Of a DNA stretch of 64,000 nucleotides, positions 1-13,150 are shown piece after piece. The position numbers and the translations under genes are program-made. The stretch comes from Eonycteris spelaea (Eukaryota; Chordata; Mammalia; Chiroptera; Pteropodidae), in assembly GCA_003508835.1 (NCBI GenBank), contig PUFA01000077.1:5346001-5410000 (forward strand), written 5' to 3'. The first letter of the stretch is position 1. Every line of letters begins with the position of its first letter. The notes under the pieces are model-generated. The model saw nothing but the letters and a program-made list of their open reading frames with translations. It made no database searches and was not told where the DNA came from.

Positions 1-239
1 TGAAGTTTTTGCTAACCAATGATGTTTAGTTTCATTTTATATGCTTGTAACCATGTGTCCATATTCATTCATGAAGCGACTGACTATACACATATTTTGC
101 CTGTTTTTTCTTTTTTAATTACATTACTTTTTATGAGAGTTGTAAGAGTTCTTTACATATTCTTTACATGTATTGCAAATATTTTCTTTGATTGTTTTTT
201 AAACCTTTAAGCTCTCTTAACAAATCCTTACCCATTTGA

Positions 240-440
240 TTTGCCTTTTTCCCCTTCATCTAAGTCCCATCAATTTTATGCTTTATGGAACTCACCACTT
301 TATAGATTTATCATGTGTTTATTTTTCTTTTTCTCTTTACTGTAGAATCCACTAAGGCAGGATTGTAGCTTTTATAATTCCATTTATTAATCCACTATCA
401 CTTCCTGGCACAATTGGTACTTAGTCCACATGACTGTTTT
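240..440 (+). repeat. L2-like LINE 3' end relic
   Basis: The run 'TAGAATCCACTAAGGCAGGATTGTAGC...CACTTCCTGGCACAATTGGTACTTAGT' resembles the L2 3' end ('tagaatgtaagctccatgagggcaggga ... cctggcacatagtaggtgct'). It is strongly diverged and was identified by wording only. Confidence 0.45.
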
Positions 441-2700
441 CCACACAGGGATTCTGTATTCAAAATCTTATATAATATATAATAGCAGAAAGCATAATTT
501 AAGTATGTTAAATTTATTTTTTTAATTTGGGTCATTTCTAATGCTCACCTGACCACTTGTTTCTTTTAGGTGTTGGAGAAATAACTTATGTATAATTTTC
601 CGTGACTAGAGCATTTGGATTTGTCTTCCAATACCTGTGTCCAATATGACTTGCTATGGAACTAATGACAATTTTGTTTGGGGCTAAATTGGGAATTTTC
701 CCTGATCCTACTTTTAGTTGGAAGCAAAAGATTCCTGAAAAAAAGAAGAAAAAACATCTCTAATGAGGCTTAGAAATAATGCATAATGAATAATTTAGTT
801 TTAGTTAAGTTTCTACTACTTATGGTTCATTACAAAATGATCACATATAATTTAATATCTTTGCACAATATAATATACCTGGAAGTTTTGCATAGCAGAC
901 CCTACATGGACCCCAACATCAACCACATACAACAGGGACTAAAATAGTGAATGTCTAATTAGAAAAAGCAGATGAAGACTAACAACACATTTAAAGTGTA
1001 ATTTCCCTCTAGAGTTTGCAGAGTCAACAGAAAAGTCATCAGAGAAATGATTATACTTTGAAATCACTGGGATACTTAGCATTAAGTAAATCATTATTAT
1101 AAGGAAACGTGTTTTGAATGTCTTCTTTAAACAAAGCATTGAGAGGAATCTATAGAAAAGGGGAGAACACAGATATTCAAAACCAGTGTGAGAAGCAGTC
1201 TCTGACTCCGTGGTAATTTGATCTATTTGTAACTTGATACCCACTATAATCACTCCTTCACTTCTCATTCATCTTTCAATATCTGCTCTCCAGTTTTGGT
1301 CTCTATGTGATGGTAAACACTGCTACTTTCCTACATTAATGTCTGTTCTACACCCTCCCCAATATTACTAGAACTTTAAGTTTTTGCTGGCTTACATCCA
1401 AGAGAGAAAAAAGGATACATTCCTAGAATGTTCGGGACAGAACAATTAGAAATTCTTTACAATTTGATAGATTGTCATCTTTCAAGAGTAGAACTCAACT
1501 GTAGGTAGAGTAGGCGATGGACTTTTGATTTGATATAAAAGACACCTTACAATGTGCCCTTACCTAAAATAACCTTTGTGTGCTTTCCAGTCATTATGTC
1601 ATGGTCACTGAAATGTTAGCACTATTGATACATTCCATTGACCACAAAATAAAATGTGTACTATTGTCTAAATTCAAATAAACATAGATTTATTATTTTT
1701 AACTTTTACCAGCAAAGACATACAATCTCTTTTAATAGAAGAAACAAATCTTATTAGTAGGAGAAAATTGGATATATTCTGAGCATTTCTAACCTCATTG
1801 AACAAATAAAAAAATAAGATCAACGTATTCTGTAATCCTCATTCTGAACTACAAATATGAAGTCTTGGCTGAGTCATTCAAGGAAAAACAAATCTTAAAT
1901 TGGAATAAAATGGTATTTCTTTCCAAAAATAAAATCTTTCTGTGCATATGCTTCGGGAACTAGAGGTATGAACAGCAGTGATGAAGTAGAATGGGGTCTC
2001 AAAAGGCACAATAAACAATATTTTAGCCTGAGAATCCAGAATCAAAGGAAAAAGAATGGTCACTGAGGAATTGAGTTTCAATATAATCTTCTAGAACAGG
2101 ATGATGAGCAGAGTGGTAGAATGAAAGTCCTTCCTATTTCAGAGGTAGAATTTCTTTTTGTCACATTTTTAAAGACAGGATTAACAAAGATATATTGTGC
2201 TAACAATTTTAGGGGCTGAAGAACATATTTATGAATTTAATAATATCTATTGAAATGGGAATAAAACTTACACATGAAAGGAAGAGTGATGAGTAAAAGA
2301 TAATACATCATTATGAGCGAAATGGGCCTCTTTTCAGGCGAATACAAGATTAAATGAAACTAGGCTCCTGTCCTCAAGGATTTTACACTTGTTTAATTCA
2401 GGATATACGTTTTTGGCTCCATCTCTTTGATGCTCTTCCAGAGTTTCCAACAGGCGTATCCATTCATTAATGTTCTTCACTAAGATATATTTCACCCTCA
2501 ACAATATCAACGTTCATATTTTTCTCTGGCAGAGAATGGTCATCTGAGAATCACAGAATCTTGGGTAGGAATGGGTCTTTGAGCACATTTGTGTTTCTGA
2601 ATGTGAAGTATGAAATTCAATTATCATGAATTTCATTAGAAATCTGAAGAAAACTATGGACTCTCTTGTTCTGACAAATACATGTATCTGTGTGCATGTA

Positions 2701-2744
2701 CACACACACATTCACACACACACATACACATTCATGCACACACA
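2701..2744. repeat. CA-rich microsatellite
   Basis: Interrupted (CA)n with CATT and CATACA interruptions. It creates His/Thr-rich open frames that are artefacts. Confidence 0.9.
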
Positions 2745-3300
2745 TTTGACATAACTACTTTGTTCACAAACTTCCTGAAAACCTTCCATAAACCCCTTGG
2801 ATTACCAGATTCTGAGAAAACAATTCTAATTTTAGGGATTTTTCATCCTTTCAAAGTCTTCCACTACTACGTTATGCCTGGATAGTTCCAATCAAGCTGT
2901 TCTTTATTTCTGCAATTTGAATCTTACATTATTGAAATTTAAAATTGTCTTCTGGAAATTGAACTTGATTTTTCCTTGGCTCTTTCTGATGTTGTTGTAA
3001 TTTTTTTGCATATATTTCTTTTTGATTTTGACTATGGTAATGTAATAACTGCTGTAGTAGATAATTTTTGAATATATTAATTTTAAAGGAAAATCTTTCA
3101 ACCATATTAAATTAGAGAAAGAACAAGTTTTTAAATGAGAATCAATTCATAACTTCTGGAGTTCGGTAATTGAAGGAAGCAATATCGTTACAAAGGAATA
3201 ATCAGAGGACAGAGAATCAGGAAATTAAATCATTATTCTTGATTACACTGCCATGCACTGGCCATATCTGTCTAGAAACCCTGAGTTTAAAACATTTTTT

Positions 3301-3384
3301 TCCTTCCTTTCTTCCTTCCTCCTTCCTTCCTTCCTTCCTTCCTTCCTTCCTTCCTTCCTTCCTTCCTTCCTTCCTTCCTTCCTT
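3301..3384. repeat. (CCTT)n tetranucleotide microsatellite
   Basis: About 20 nearly perfect CCTT units on the plus strand. The overlapping Pro/Ser/Phe-rich open frame (3170-3463) is a repeat artefact and not a gene. Confidence 0.97.
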
Positions 3385-3714
3385 GTCTAATTTTTCTTTC
3401 TTCTTTGCTTCAGACTATGAAAGTATCCTTAAATATAATACTATACAGAAGCCTAAAATATGAGGTGAAAGTAGCATTTTATTAGTATAACTTGATTTTG
3501 CATGTACTGAATCAACATCTTAGAACATTGGTTTCATTGATAAAAATATTTGAACTATAGAATTATGGAAGGTTGTGTAGTTTTATTTACCCTTAGAAGT
3601 GATGCCCTTTGAATAAAAGGATAGAATGCTCTCTGAAGTACTTTGGTGGGCTGATTAGAAGAAATGTTCAATTTGTCAGACCTTTTGTATTATAGTAAGG
3701 AGGTGACAGCTAAA

Positions 3715-3865
3715 TCAAATTGATCCGAATCCCAAATGTGGCTCTGTCATTTGTAAGACACGTGACCTTGAATGAGTTATTTAAACTTCCAAAGTCTTTG
3801 TTTTCTGTATTTTAAACCAAGAAAATAATACTACCTTTCTAGATGATGTTAACGTTAAGCAAATT
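3715..3865 (+). repeat. MIR SINE relic
   Basis: The order 'CATTTGTAAGACACGTGACCTTGAATGAG ... ACTTCCAAAGTC ... AATAATACTACCTTTCTAG' follows the MIR consensus ('agctgtgtgaccttgggcaag ... cttaacctctctg ... aataatagtacctacct'). Confidence 0.6.
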
Positions 3866-5929
3866 TTAAAATTTATCAATACAACATTTAACACGCAACA
3901 GAGAGGCAAAATTAACACTTCCTTTTTTCTCTGAAACAGTCATTCATATTCTCTAGGTTTAAATTTCATGAAATGTGAAGTAAGTGTGTTATGTTAGACT
4001 AAATCATCTAAACAAACTGAGAATTCCGCAACCAGTTGACTTCCTAACTAATCTGGGTTTTCATACATGCCCTGCATTTCTTGAACATGTGCTACTTCCT
4101 GTAGCTTACCAGTATCACCAGAGACATAGAACAAATCAAGTTCCCACGCATTTTATCAGAGTCTGTAAGTAGCAGGAAGAACTGCAGAAACTGATACTAA
4201 ACACTGGACAAAGTTTCAGTTTCTTAAAATATCTATCTAAAGGAAGAAGTCATTGCAGAATCAGGATAAAACACTTTCCATGAATTTCCATTTCTCCGTC
4301 ATTATTTCAACAATGTTCCAGTAATGCAGAGCATTACGCAGTTCCCCTTGGTTGAAATGTGTTCCTGGGTTAATTTTTCATATGCTGAACATTACTTTTG
4401 ATCTTCAACCTTTGTCAACCATGATTCAGATATCAGCCTGCCCTTTGGAGAGTCTACAAGGAATAGTTGCCCAATACCGGAAATCAGAGAGGAGATCATT
4501 CAGCTCTGCCTAAGACATGGTGGAAATTCCTGTGGCAAAACCTCTGTGATCTGAAAACTGAGGTTTTCCATATGGCTTCAGGATGCCCTTTGTCTGCTGA
4601 TCCTTTGGGAACTCTAGATGACTCACTGCCCTGATGGGACATTTCAAGCACTTACCAAATAGTTTGTACATAACAATAAAATAAATTTAAGTATGTTATT
4701 GTTGTTTACTCTTCCTGATTTTGAGGAGAGGAGGGCGAAATGGGAATGCAGCATAGAATGGAACAGGAACAGTTTTGTATGGCCACGTCCAAAACCTCAC
4801 TGAAACAGGGCACATGTGGAACCCAGGACAAACGTGTCATTAACGGCACTGCTCCGGATTTTAGCCTTAGTATAGAAGATGAGAACAGATGTATCACCCA
4901 AATCAGGTGTAAGAAAATCTTGACATACGAGGTGAAGGAGAGGCAGAGGATGAGAGAGAGATGAAACGGGAAGAAATGAATTGCAGAAATGTACTTTTGC
5001 ATGACTTTGAGAAAGGCACGTTCTTTGAATTCAGATTAATATTTATTAATTTATTTCTAATCCATAAAATTAAAGTTGACCCATGAGTTTTGTTTCTGTT
5101 TTCTCATTCTGCTCAGCTTCACCTTATTTTAAAGCACTACTGTGCTGATGGTTTAGAAACTATTCCTTTCTTTTACCTGCAAATTAACTTCTTTTATATT
5201 CCGTGGCTTTGAGGAGCAACATGGACAACGCATTACACCAGAAAGAGAGGTAGATTGTAATCAGGAAACGTTATTGTATTTCTCCAGCTTGGCCAGCAGC
5301 GTGTACTTCCTGTAGCTTAGAGGCTCTTGTTTTCCCACAGGAGGAAAAAAGTTGACCCTCTAAAAACTAATTCATTAAAGTATTATTTTTCTGAAAATCC
5401 AACTTAATGACTATCAATCTACCAAATCTTATTGATGATAATTAATCTCTAGATGTAAAACTTTATTATTAAAAGAATGTTGTTAAATACTTTAATCACT
5501 ATCAACTTGTAAAAATTCATTTTAAAGGGCTGTTCAACTTGTTAAACCTGAAATCACTTGATTTTTCTCTTCAGTTTTATTTCTTTATGATTATACCTAA
5601 AATTTCATTTCACATGTGATGTCATTTTATATCAATTTCCATTTAACCTTCTTGAAGTTTTTTTCTCTATTTTTCCAACATTTTAGCATTTTTAAAACTT
5701 CTTTCTAAATTTTGCTGATTGAAAATTTTTCCATATTTTCAGATTGACTTACAAGTAAAACATTCATTTTAACTATTTGGACAATTTACCACACTTAATA
5801 TTACTCTAGATGGTTTTAACTGTGTCTGAAGTTTTCTGCAAAGGGCCAGTAGGCTCTCATAATAGCTAATTAAGAAACATTTACTAGTCTCTGGCAGTTC
5901 TCTGATACTGGATCTTGAAAACCAATGCA

Positions 5930-6070
5930 GAGTGAGGGGCCCCTCTGCTGGCGGAAAGACAGACAGGGGATTCCATGCAAAACACTGCCTGCCGGGCCTG
6001 CTAATCCCAGAGAAACTCTAGTGCAGAGCCAGGCGTAAGGCAGGGGCAAGGGGCAAGAGAAGGATGCAAA
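5930..6070. promoter_or_regulatory. GC-richer island with a CTCF-like core
   Basis: The island is locally GC-rich within AT-rich surroundings. On the minus strand 5939-5951 reads CCAGCAGAGGGGC, matching 11 of 13 positions of the CTCF core CCANYAGRKGGCR. It could be a regulatory element or a chance hit, since conservation cannot be seen from one sequence. Confidence 0.2.
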
Positions 6071-7654
6071 GACAGGTGTTAATAGCCTCAGATATTAAAA
6101 GCTCCACACCCCTCACTTTAGCCTTCCCCTTCCATCCCACCTGAATTGCTATAGAATATAATTTGGGGTAAGTTTGGTGAATTAAGTGAATGGGTTGGGC
6201 TCCTCAGCAAATCAGTGGCAGAATATTAATATTACTCATTAAATAAAAAGCTAAGATTTTTAAATTTTATGACTCAAACCAGCAGCCTTTTAAGAATCTG
6301 TTTTATATTTGCTAAAATAGCAATTTAATCACTTTTCCTCATTAATTCATTCTTCCAGTCAGTAAATACTTCCTGAGTACCTGAGCGCCAAGTATTATGT
6401 TGGGTGATGAAATGCATTTTGTTAAGAAATTCACGAAAGCGTTTTAATATTATAGGTCATATGACAGATCTGCACGAAGAACAGAAAGAGGAGAAAAGGT
6501 GGTATTGGCTTATTTCGCTGTACCAGAAGAAGGAGGAATGATGTTCAGGAAAAGTTCATAAAAGAGGATCCTTTTGACTTGATTATTGCCAGTTGCATCC
6601 GGAAAGACTGGAGAGGAAGGCAGTAGCCAATTAGGAAGCATCTACAGCTATGCAAGGGTTTAGGTGAGAGATGCAATATTTTCCCAATGGTGGGGATGCA
6701 ATATTTTCAGAACTATGGTAGATGCTTGGAGTGGGTTGGAGTAAGATTTTAGACAGAGACCAGTGAAAACACTATTGCAATAGCTCATCTGGGATAAACT
6801 AATGTGATAGTTTTCATGTTTCCAATGACATTTTTCATAGTGCCACATGATGAGAGAGATATTTAGGAGGTGTGCATAGATGGTTACTAATAAAGCCCAA
6901 CATCACAAAGAAAAGGATATAAAAACAGCAGTGAGTTTCACGGAGAAGAAACTCTTTTAGTTTAGATATACTGAAGATAAAGTTCTGGGTTTATTGACAA
7001 AGTACATGGATTAGTTATTGGTTAGTGACCTGGCAAAGGACAGCCTCAGCATCTTTTAATATTTCAGCTGTGATTACTGAACATAATCACACTTTTTGAA
7101 GAGATAGACTTTCAGGTAAGTGTGTACATTATGTACTTACTGATTTCTTATTTTTATTCCTGCCTCTCATCTGCTCTTGACACAAAGCGGGGCAGGGGAG
7201 GAAGAGCTTCTTTGGAACATCAATGCTTATAATATTAGAAATCTAGAGGGAGTTCCATGTACATGCTAACTGAGGGGGAAAAGATTAGGAGCTCAACTCT
7301 GTGGTCTGTGAACACCTGGGGTTAGTAAGATGTATTATATCGGGCAAAAGAAAAATCTTCACTTCCATGGCAGAACCTGAAACCTTCCAACAGACCCCAA
7401 CAGACGATATCAATGATTTAAGCAAAGCTAACTTTTTCCTCAAGCAAATAGTTTATAGCCATGGTTTTTGTAAGTCACCCCAAGGTGTGACTAGCTGGGT
7501 CTCTCTCCATGCCATTTTAAACATCTTTAGTTCCACATGCATTTCTGCATCATCAAAACCAATCACTTCACTATTTTAGAGTCCTACTAATTTAGTCAGT
7601 AGTCTAGTGAGCTTCTACAGGGAGACTAGTGAGAGAGGAAACTAGTGAAAGGAA

Positions 7655-8110
7655 AGCATACTAGTTAGGGTACGGGATATGATGCTATAAAACAAAAATA
7701 ATTACTAAATAATTACTCATCCAGGAAGGAGGTTTTATTTATTACTCATGAAACAATCCAAAATTGTCAGGGGATTCATGGTGGGCAGGCAAGTCTGCTA
7801 CATAAGGTTGCCCATGGTCCCAAGTTAATTCTACACACCATCACTCTTGAGGGTTTTGGTCTTGTCTACACAATTAAGGCCACCAGTTTACCAGCACCAT
7901 GTTAATGTTAAGTTACAATGTTATGGAACATAAAAAAAAAAAAAAAAAAGCCCATGGCCAGTTATTTAAGGTGACCAGGTAGCTGTACGCATCACTTTTG
8001 CTCATGTCTTGTGGTTCAAACTTAGTCATATGCCACACGTGACTGTAAAGGATCTTGGGAAATGTTTTCTTCTGGCCAGTGATAAACCCAGCTAATATTG
8101 GAGAACTATA
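7655..8110. repeat. Diverged interspersed repeat, family unresolved, with internal poly-A
   Basis: The sequence has the texture of a medium-reiterated mammalian repeat. It has a 'gctataaaacaaaaataattac' start-like phrase and 'CATATGCCACACGTGACTGTAAAGGATCTTGGGAAATG' toward the end. An 18-base A run occupies 7932-7949. I cannot name the family. Confidence 0.35.
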
Positions 8111-8300
8111 TTATTTAAAATAAGGGAGGAAAAGAAGACACGGGAGGAAATGAACAAGGGCGATATTTATGAGATTGAGTGAGTAGAACTATCCAGTGGC
8201 TAGTATCTCACTTTAAAAAAAAAAAAATCTATATCTGATCTCTTCATGTAATGTTACTTAAAAATCTCAGAATAAATTAATTATTGTAACCAAACAAAGC

Positions 8301-8334
8301 AAAAAAAAAAAAGAAAGAAAGAAAGAAAGAAAAG
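8301..8334. repeat. Poly-A followed by (GAAA)n
   Basis: An A12 run grades into GAAA tetranucleotides, a form typical of an expanded retroposon tail. Confidence 0.9.
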
Positions 8335-8389
8335 TACTTTCCTTGTTTTCAAATTACCCTGCCTTGAGATTATAATATATTTATATCTT

Positions 8390-8620
8390 ACATTGCTCTA
8401 ATTATTAACAAAGTATAATATTTATACAGGATCTGCTCCAGAAATTTATAATATATTATATGTATAAAAATAAGTTATATATAAAAACATAATTATGTTT
8501 GTATGTATATATTTATGTATATGCACATAGTTGTATAAATAACCATATCTAAGTATATAAATATGTATAGCATATATATTATAAAGTGAATATATATATA
8601 TATATATATATATACTATAA
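8390..8620. repeat. AT-rich low-complexity tract ending in (TA)n
   Basis: Nearly all bases are A or T, with ATGTATAT motifs and a pure (TA)n run at 8589-8614. Confidence 0.9.
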
Positions 8621-11600
8621 GTGAAACTGTAGGGGGTAAATAATAAGCTTGTCTACAGAGACTACATAGAGTAAAAAGGGAAGACTATCAAGCACATTTT
8701 TTAAAAAGTTTGCAGAAAAGCAAAGTGAGAAGAGACAAAAAAAAAAAAACAAAGCAGAAGAAAAATTGTGGTTTATGGAAATATAAAGAGAAGTTTTAAG
8801 ATGCTTGAATGCCATAGTGAAGCCAAATAAGACAAGGACTAAAAGGATTCTATCAGATCGACGACCAAGAAGGTGTTTATTATGTATCTTGGTAAAACTC
8901 GAGTCAGTGGGATGTGGTACCGTAATTACTAAAACTTGAAGAGTGAATATGAGATTATTACTTGGTCCAAGCATGTGTTGGCAGAGCTGGGGATTGAATG
9001 AAGTCAAAGTAAAAAAGCTAAATTAATTATACCAAGATGTGGTGGCTGTATCTTTGATTTATTGTATACAGAACCATGGCAGATATATCTTGCTAGGTTT
9101 CACTACATTCAGGCATAACTCAATTCTGATAAAGTTAAATTTTATATTGGAGAAAGGATTTGGAGACATTTTCTGATAAACTTTCCTCATTCCTAATTGA
9201 CTTAGAAATGATTTTGCATCACAAATTCCGCCATTAATTCTACCTTCCTAGATCATGGCTTTCCAGTGCAGAGTGAGTTAACAGAGTTAATTGAAGATAA
9301 ACTTCCCCAGAGCCTAGCTTGAGAGTCAAGGAAAGAAATAATAGAATGAGAGAGGCATAAGTTTCAAGGGAGGTTGTTTTTAATTATTATGACTTTAGAA
9401 TGACAGCATGTTATTCTCTAAGGGAATAAAAGTCAGTAGAGGAGAGACTGAAAATATAAGAGAGAAATAAAATGAGAGAGGACAAGGGAGAGAAAACAAA
9501 GAAAGAATTAATGTCCTGAAGAGAATTCTTGGAGTGTTGAGTTGAAAATTCTAGATAAGCGAAATGGTTTAATAGTTTAGTGAAAAGAAAGAGATAGTTC
9601 TTTTTCTAGAACGAGATGGATTTCCACCAAGAAAATGCCATCATTCATCAACTCCTTCCTTCATGGGTAGAAAGCTATACTGAGGCAGGTGAGTCAACCA
9701 GCAAATATCTGATTTACAACCTTTTAGGCTGTTTCAGTGGCTTACATGTTTTTAATAATTTTGTCATTTTTCTTTGAGTTCATTCCAGGTCTCTTTGCCC
9801 TACTTAAATGTTTGTGTCCTGAGTCAGTCATGAGTTTCTAAAGAACTGATTGAATAAAATGCTACAGGACCAAGGGACCATACTTCTTTTAGCTCATTTC
9901 TTGGTCACTTTTTTTTTTTTTGCTAGATTAATGATGCTCTCTCATAACTTATTAGATTTATAAATCAGACATGACCTATCTCTCAACCTCTCAATCTCTT
10001 GCTATTACCAGACAATATTTAGACAGTGCCCAGGCTAAGTTCAAGTTCTGCATTTTGCCTACAGCACGCCCAAGCCAAGCACCTCGAGTCTTATCATTCT
10101 AATTGCAATAATGAAAAAAAAAAGAAACGGTGTTTTCTTCACAGCCAAATCAGATCTTTAAAGTACAGTTTCAAATCATTTTTCTTTTCTTTTTTTTTTT
10201 TTCCAAAAAAATATTCCAGTCCATCTTATTAAATCCCATGTCACTGACTCAGTCTTTTATAGGCTTGCTCATCAGTTCTCTGTTCTTCCTTATTCCCCAA
10301 CATCTGAGACACACCACTTATTCCACCCCGAGGGACTTCTTGGGAAATATCAAGCAGCAGCAGATGGGAGCTTTTGGGACCCAGCCCAGCCTCCGCTTTT
10401 CCAGAATAATGCCTATAAACACGGTGAGTGTCGTGGAGAGAGCAGAGGTCTGCTACATTGTTCTTAAGAGATAAAGATAAAAGAAGGATGTTGACCACAA
10501 AACATACTCCTGTAGCACGGATTGTCACTCCATCCCACTAAACTGTCACCAGGAGAAAACCCTTAACTGCTTTTGATCAGCATCGCACATCTTTATGATG
10601 CCTGACTCTCATCTCTCAGCCATGGGGTAGGGGTGGCTTCGTGTGCAATCGGTTGGATTGTTATTCCTGGGGATTCCAGGTGTGACTTCCACAACACACA
10701 CTTTGTAACTGAAGGAGGCCCATAAAAGAATTTCAACAAATGGCCCAGAGAAATTCTCAATTTTGCCTACCATTTCTCAGTGCCTCTGGAGGAATGTCAA
10801 CAGAGAGCACCTTCCCAGACCCTCACCTGGAGGAGGGCCCCCACGGGACTGGGCCCAGCCATCAATTTCAGCTCTCTGAGGATTTGGATTTTTTTTCTTT
10901 TTTAGTTTATTGACTTTTATTGCTTATAAAATTCAGTTAACTTTTTTAAATAATAAAAAGAAAATCTAAATTACTCCAAAGCTTACTACCCAGAAATAAC
11001 CATGAAAAATTTTTAGTGTATTTTCCTTCTCTTTCCCTTTCCTGTGAAATGAGAGAGAATATCATACTTTACAAGGACACCTAGTTCAGGGCGATGTGAC
11101 AGGAATTTGGGGATATGGGCAGGAATCATATATTTAAAATTTTTTTCTTCTCCTAAAATATAACAAACTTTATGAAAAGGAATATCTTTCACTTATTAAT
11201 AAAGCTTAAAAATGAAAAATAACTCTTCAAAGCTCTTAAACCATATTGGCAAAATATTTACAAAATATTGAAAATGTATGGAGATCATTTTAATATCATG
11301 ATAGGGTATAAATAGATAGTACACATATACACATGCGAATAAAATTCATGAAGAAGCATTTTATGCAGATGTCTACTTATCATCAATCAACAAACTGCAA
11401 ATAAAACTCAACACTATATTTGATATGTGTACAATATATATACCATATGTAATACCATATAGTGTATATATACATACACATATACATGTATACATATACA
11501 TATAAATTGTGTGTGTGTTCGTGCTGTTTGTGTGCTTTACTAATTTTACTTTTTTAGCACAAAAATGTTTATGTCCTTTGATCTAGTAAATCTATGCTTA

Positions 11601-12735
11601 GGAATCTGTTCTGAGGGAGTACTTAAAATGTGGTCTGAAATCTGAATTCGAGCATATGCATGAAAGAATTATTTATAGCTGTGAAAATGTAAGTAGTGGA
11701 ATAAAACTAAGTGGGAAAGTCATTTTAAAAAATCATGCCACAGTTTTTACTTTTGCGACCTTTTCTTACTGGTACTTATGACCCTGCAGGGCCAAATTTA
11801 CAGAGACTATAATTGAGTTCCTTCCTCTCAGTCTTGGTGGCAATTTAATTTCCGCCACTAAACCAGAATGAGGAGCTTTCATTGGGTAATGGTAGACGCC
11901 CATCTCCAAGCTTCAATCCTTGTTCACTGATGAAACATCTCCCCTATTAATCAAAGAAAACTCCATGCTCTTGGTGTCCCTCAAGACACCACTAAGAGAT
12001 ACAGACAGAGATGAGATTTCGTACCTACAACAGCAGCATCAGTTTCAGCGAAAGCTTCGAAGCAGGTGAAGTTCTTTGTTTCCCTTACGCTTTGTTTAGG
12101 CCACCTTCCTTTTCACTCTTCTAATTAACCTGTCCCCTCACCACTTCTACAAGGAATTTACTGCCTTTATATTGACTTGCTGACTTGGCTCACAAGATCC
12201 CTTCTGAGACATACCATGATCAGATTATTTTTTTTCTTCAATTTTGTTCCATAAACTATCTGTATGAGAATCCCCTACTGAGGGTTGGACTGTTGTCAGG
12301 CCTTAGAAGGAAGCAAAGCAAGAGAAAGTTCATAGCACCATTTGTGTCTCTGCATTCGACCAGCCTAAAAATGTTCTCCACTCCTGAACGTCCAACACAA
12401 AAGAGCCACAAAAAAAAAAAAAAAAAATCCTTTTATTCTATTTGGATTGGGTTGGCTTTCTATTGCCTTTCAAAACAAATAATTAACAAAATATATAAAA
12501 ATTGAAACTAGGATTTTGGTGTTGAAAGCAACATACTCCAAAAATAAAAATAAAAAATAAATAACTGATTGAGTTAAATTGGAGATACTTTGAGGAGAAA
12601 AATAAGAGTGTGCCCCTGGTTACACATTAGGAAAAGAGATGGTTACACTTTTATCTGATTTCAGTCCCTGTGCACACCAGACCTAGACAGATAGAGAACA
12701 TGGTAGAGAAATTTCAGGATGTTGGAATACATTAG
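8621..12735. other. Intergenic DNA without recognisable genes
   Basis: The 130-codon minus-strand frame at 8615-9007 has no recognisable domain. The region 10240-10860 is GC-richer and unique-looking. Opposed open frames there show no homology that I recognise. An alternating purine/pyrimidine AT/CA tract lies at about 11410-11515. Confidence 0.55.
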
Positions 12736-12789
12736 CTGTTTCTTTTAGCCTACAGTAGAATCCTGATAGAAAAGAACCAACTTATATCT

Positions 12790-13150
12790 AAGGTACCTCG
12801 TCTTACACTGGAATCTAAAAACAAAACAAATGAATATACAAAATAAAACAGGCTCACAGACACATAGAACAAATGGGAGGCAGGTTAAGGGGGTAGGTGA
12901 AAAAGGTGAAGGTATTAAGAAGTACAAATTGCCAGATATGAAAATAGTCACAGGGATGTTAAGTACAACATAGGGGATATAGTCAATAATGCTATAATAA
13001 TTATGCACAAGTCAGATCAATACTAGACTTATAAGGGTGATCACTTTGTGAGGTATATAAGTGTCTAATCACTATGTTGTAAATCTGAAACTAATAATGT
13101 AGTATGTCAACTGTAATTGAAATTTTAAAAGAATTTTCTTTTAAAAAAAA
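12790..13150 (+). mobile_element. L1 LINE 3' end
   Basis: L1 3'-UTR wording is clear: 'GGGATATAGTCAATAATGC', 'GTGATCACTTTGTGAGGTATATAAGTGTCTAATCACTATGTTGTA' and 'TATGTCAACTGTAATTGAAATTTTAAAAG', followed by an A-rich tail. The element is 5'-truncated. Confidence 0.85.

Larger units (their letters stand above)
1..3300. other. Intergenic AT-rich DNA, left edge
   Basis: Short open frames occur on both strands but none carries a recognisable domain, splice context or codon pattern. The only structure I can name is an L2-like 3' end near 240-440 and a CA-rich microsatellite at 2701-2744. The rest shows no feature I can support. Confidence 0.6.
3385..7650. other. Intergenic DNA without recognisable genes
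   Basis: This stretch holds a MIR relic (3715-3865), an L2-like scrap near 6350-6470, and a short GC-richer island near 5930-6070. An opposed pair of overlapping open frames lies near 4706-5002. Neither of those frames resembles a family I know, and no splice or promoter context supports them. Confidence 0.55.

Noticed and set aside
3170..3463. 97-codon frame with a long Pro/Ser/Phe repeat
   Set aside because: Produced by the (CCTT)n microsatellite.
4706..5002. Opposed overlapping open frames (98 and 74 codons)
   Set aside because: No recognisable domain, splice sites or promoter. Lengths are within chance expectation for a 64-kb eukaryotic window.
4093..5319. Shared 16-mer TACTTCCTGTAGCTTA at 4093 and 5304
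   Set aside because: Similarity does not extend beyond a few bases, so it is likely chance or a scrap of an old repeat.
8615..9007. 130-codon minus-strand frame, Phe/Leu-rich
   Set aside because: Composition follows the AT-rich DNA and a poly-A run. No family resemblance or exon boundaries were found.
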